Assembly: GCA_041940025.1 (NCBI GenBank)
Contig: JBGTSY010000004.1
Location: 124,001 to 188,000 of the forward strand
Direction of reading: 5' to 3'
DNA length: 64,000 bases
Origin: UBA5859 sp041940025
GTDB lineage: Bacteria; Pseudomonadota; Gammaproteobacteria; UBA5859
Numbering within the stretch: the stretch's first letter is position 1; the number at the start of each line of letters is the position of its first letter. The notes beneath the pieces were generated by a model. It saw only the letters and a list, made by a program, of their open reading frames with translations, searched no databases and had not been told where the DNA came from. Shown here piece after piece: positions 63,927 through 64,000 of this stretch. Both the position numbers and the translations under genes were made by a program.

Positions 63927-64000
63927 CAGATTGGGTTTGGCATTTTGGTACCATTGGTGATATAGGCCGAAATCGGTTGGGTGAAATCCCCAAACCCAAG
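63926..64000 (-). CDS. C-terminal end of a peptide-type solute-binding protein
   Basis: The last 24 codons and stop of a gene running in from the right: FTQPISAYITNGTKMPNPI then TGA. The position, first in an operon with binding-protein-dependent permeases and ATPase, and this kind of C-terminal end suggest the family 5 extracellular binding protein. The short length limits certainty. Confidence 0.6.
   Translation of the reverse strand, partial: LGFGDFTQPISAYITNGTKMPNPI

Noticed and set aside
1..64000. CRISPR arrays, phage or insertion sequences, tRNA/rRNA genes
   Set aside because: No direct repeat arrays, transposase motifs, or tRNA-like cloverleaf sequence noticed on reading; a tRNAscan/ISfinder run would settle it.

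Overview
The window looks like chromosomal sequence from a motile, probably marine gammaproteobacterium of the Pseudomonas/Oceanospirillales type. The evidence is gene order: yceD-rpmF-plsX-fabHDG-acpP-fabF-pabC-mltG-tmk-holB-pilZ-tatD; ffh-ypjD-corB; rluC beside rne; and a polar-type flagellar cluster with cheV-cheR, flgA-flgM-flgN and sigma54/sigma28 promoter motifs. Genus cannot be decided by reading. I saw no insertion sequences, prophage, CRISPR, tRNA or rRNA.

Layout. (1) 1-18.7 kb: flagellar structure and control. On the minus strand are the rod-hook-ring operon flgBCDEFGHIJKL, flagellin, flaG and the start of fliD, preceded by cheV and cheR. On the plus strand are flgA, flgM, flgN and a YcgR-like PilZ protein. 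Sigma54 motifs precede flgB and flgA and sigma28 motifs precede fliC, flgM and perhaps cheV, which fits the usual early-to-late hierarchy with FlgM as anti-sigma28. (2) 18.7-22.4 kb: an unrecognised 623-residue exported protein, a 59-residue membrane protein and a double thioredoxin-fold protein. (3) 22.4-27.4 kb: ffh, ypjD, corB and a dicarboxylate/amino-acid symporter. (4) 27.4-44.6 kb: a housekeeping block (tatD, pilZ, holB, tmk, mltG, pabC, fatty-acid/phospholipid synthesis, rpmF, yceD, maf, sppA, a HAD phosphatase, rluC, rne). (5) 45-50 kb: an unknown membrane protein, an alpha/beta hydrolase, a porin-like protein paired with a tiny PstS-like protein, a MATE transporter and a glutathione peroxidase. 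(6) 50.2-54.5 kb: rsmJ followed by a glycerophosphodiester/glycerol-3-phosphate/glycerol set (ugpQ, short glpD, glpK). (7) 54.8-57.4 kb: a cheX-cheY pair, a cyclophilin, a YceK-like lipoprotein and a membrane protein. (8) 57.5-64 kb: a MarR regulator, an alanine/serine-glyoxylate aminotransferase-like enzyme and a peptide-type ABC operon (binding protein end, 63-residue membrane protein, two permeases, fused double ATPase).

The less ordinary points are expression signals and small proteins. Two promoters place transcription starts almost on the start codon (yceD, rluC: candidate leaderless mRNAs). One ABC permease has no usual start codon upstream of a conserved-looking N-terminus and appears to start at ATT or ATC behind a good Shine-Dalgarno sequence. 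A 63-residue membrane protein is wedged by stop/start overlaps between the binding protein and the first permease. A terminator-like hairpin lies between acpP and fabF, and a perfect 14-bp inverted repeat follows a shortened RNase E. No single strikingly new system stands out; the modified peptide ABC transporter is the best candidate for something under-described.
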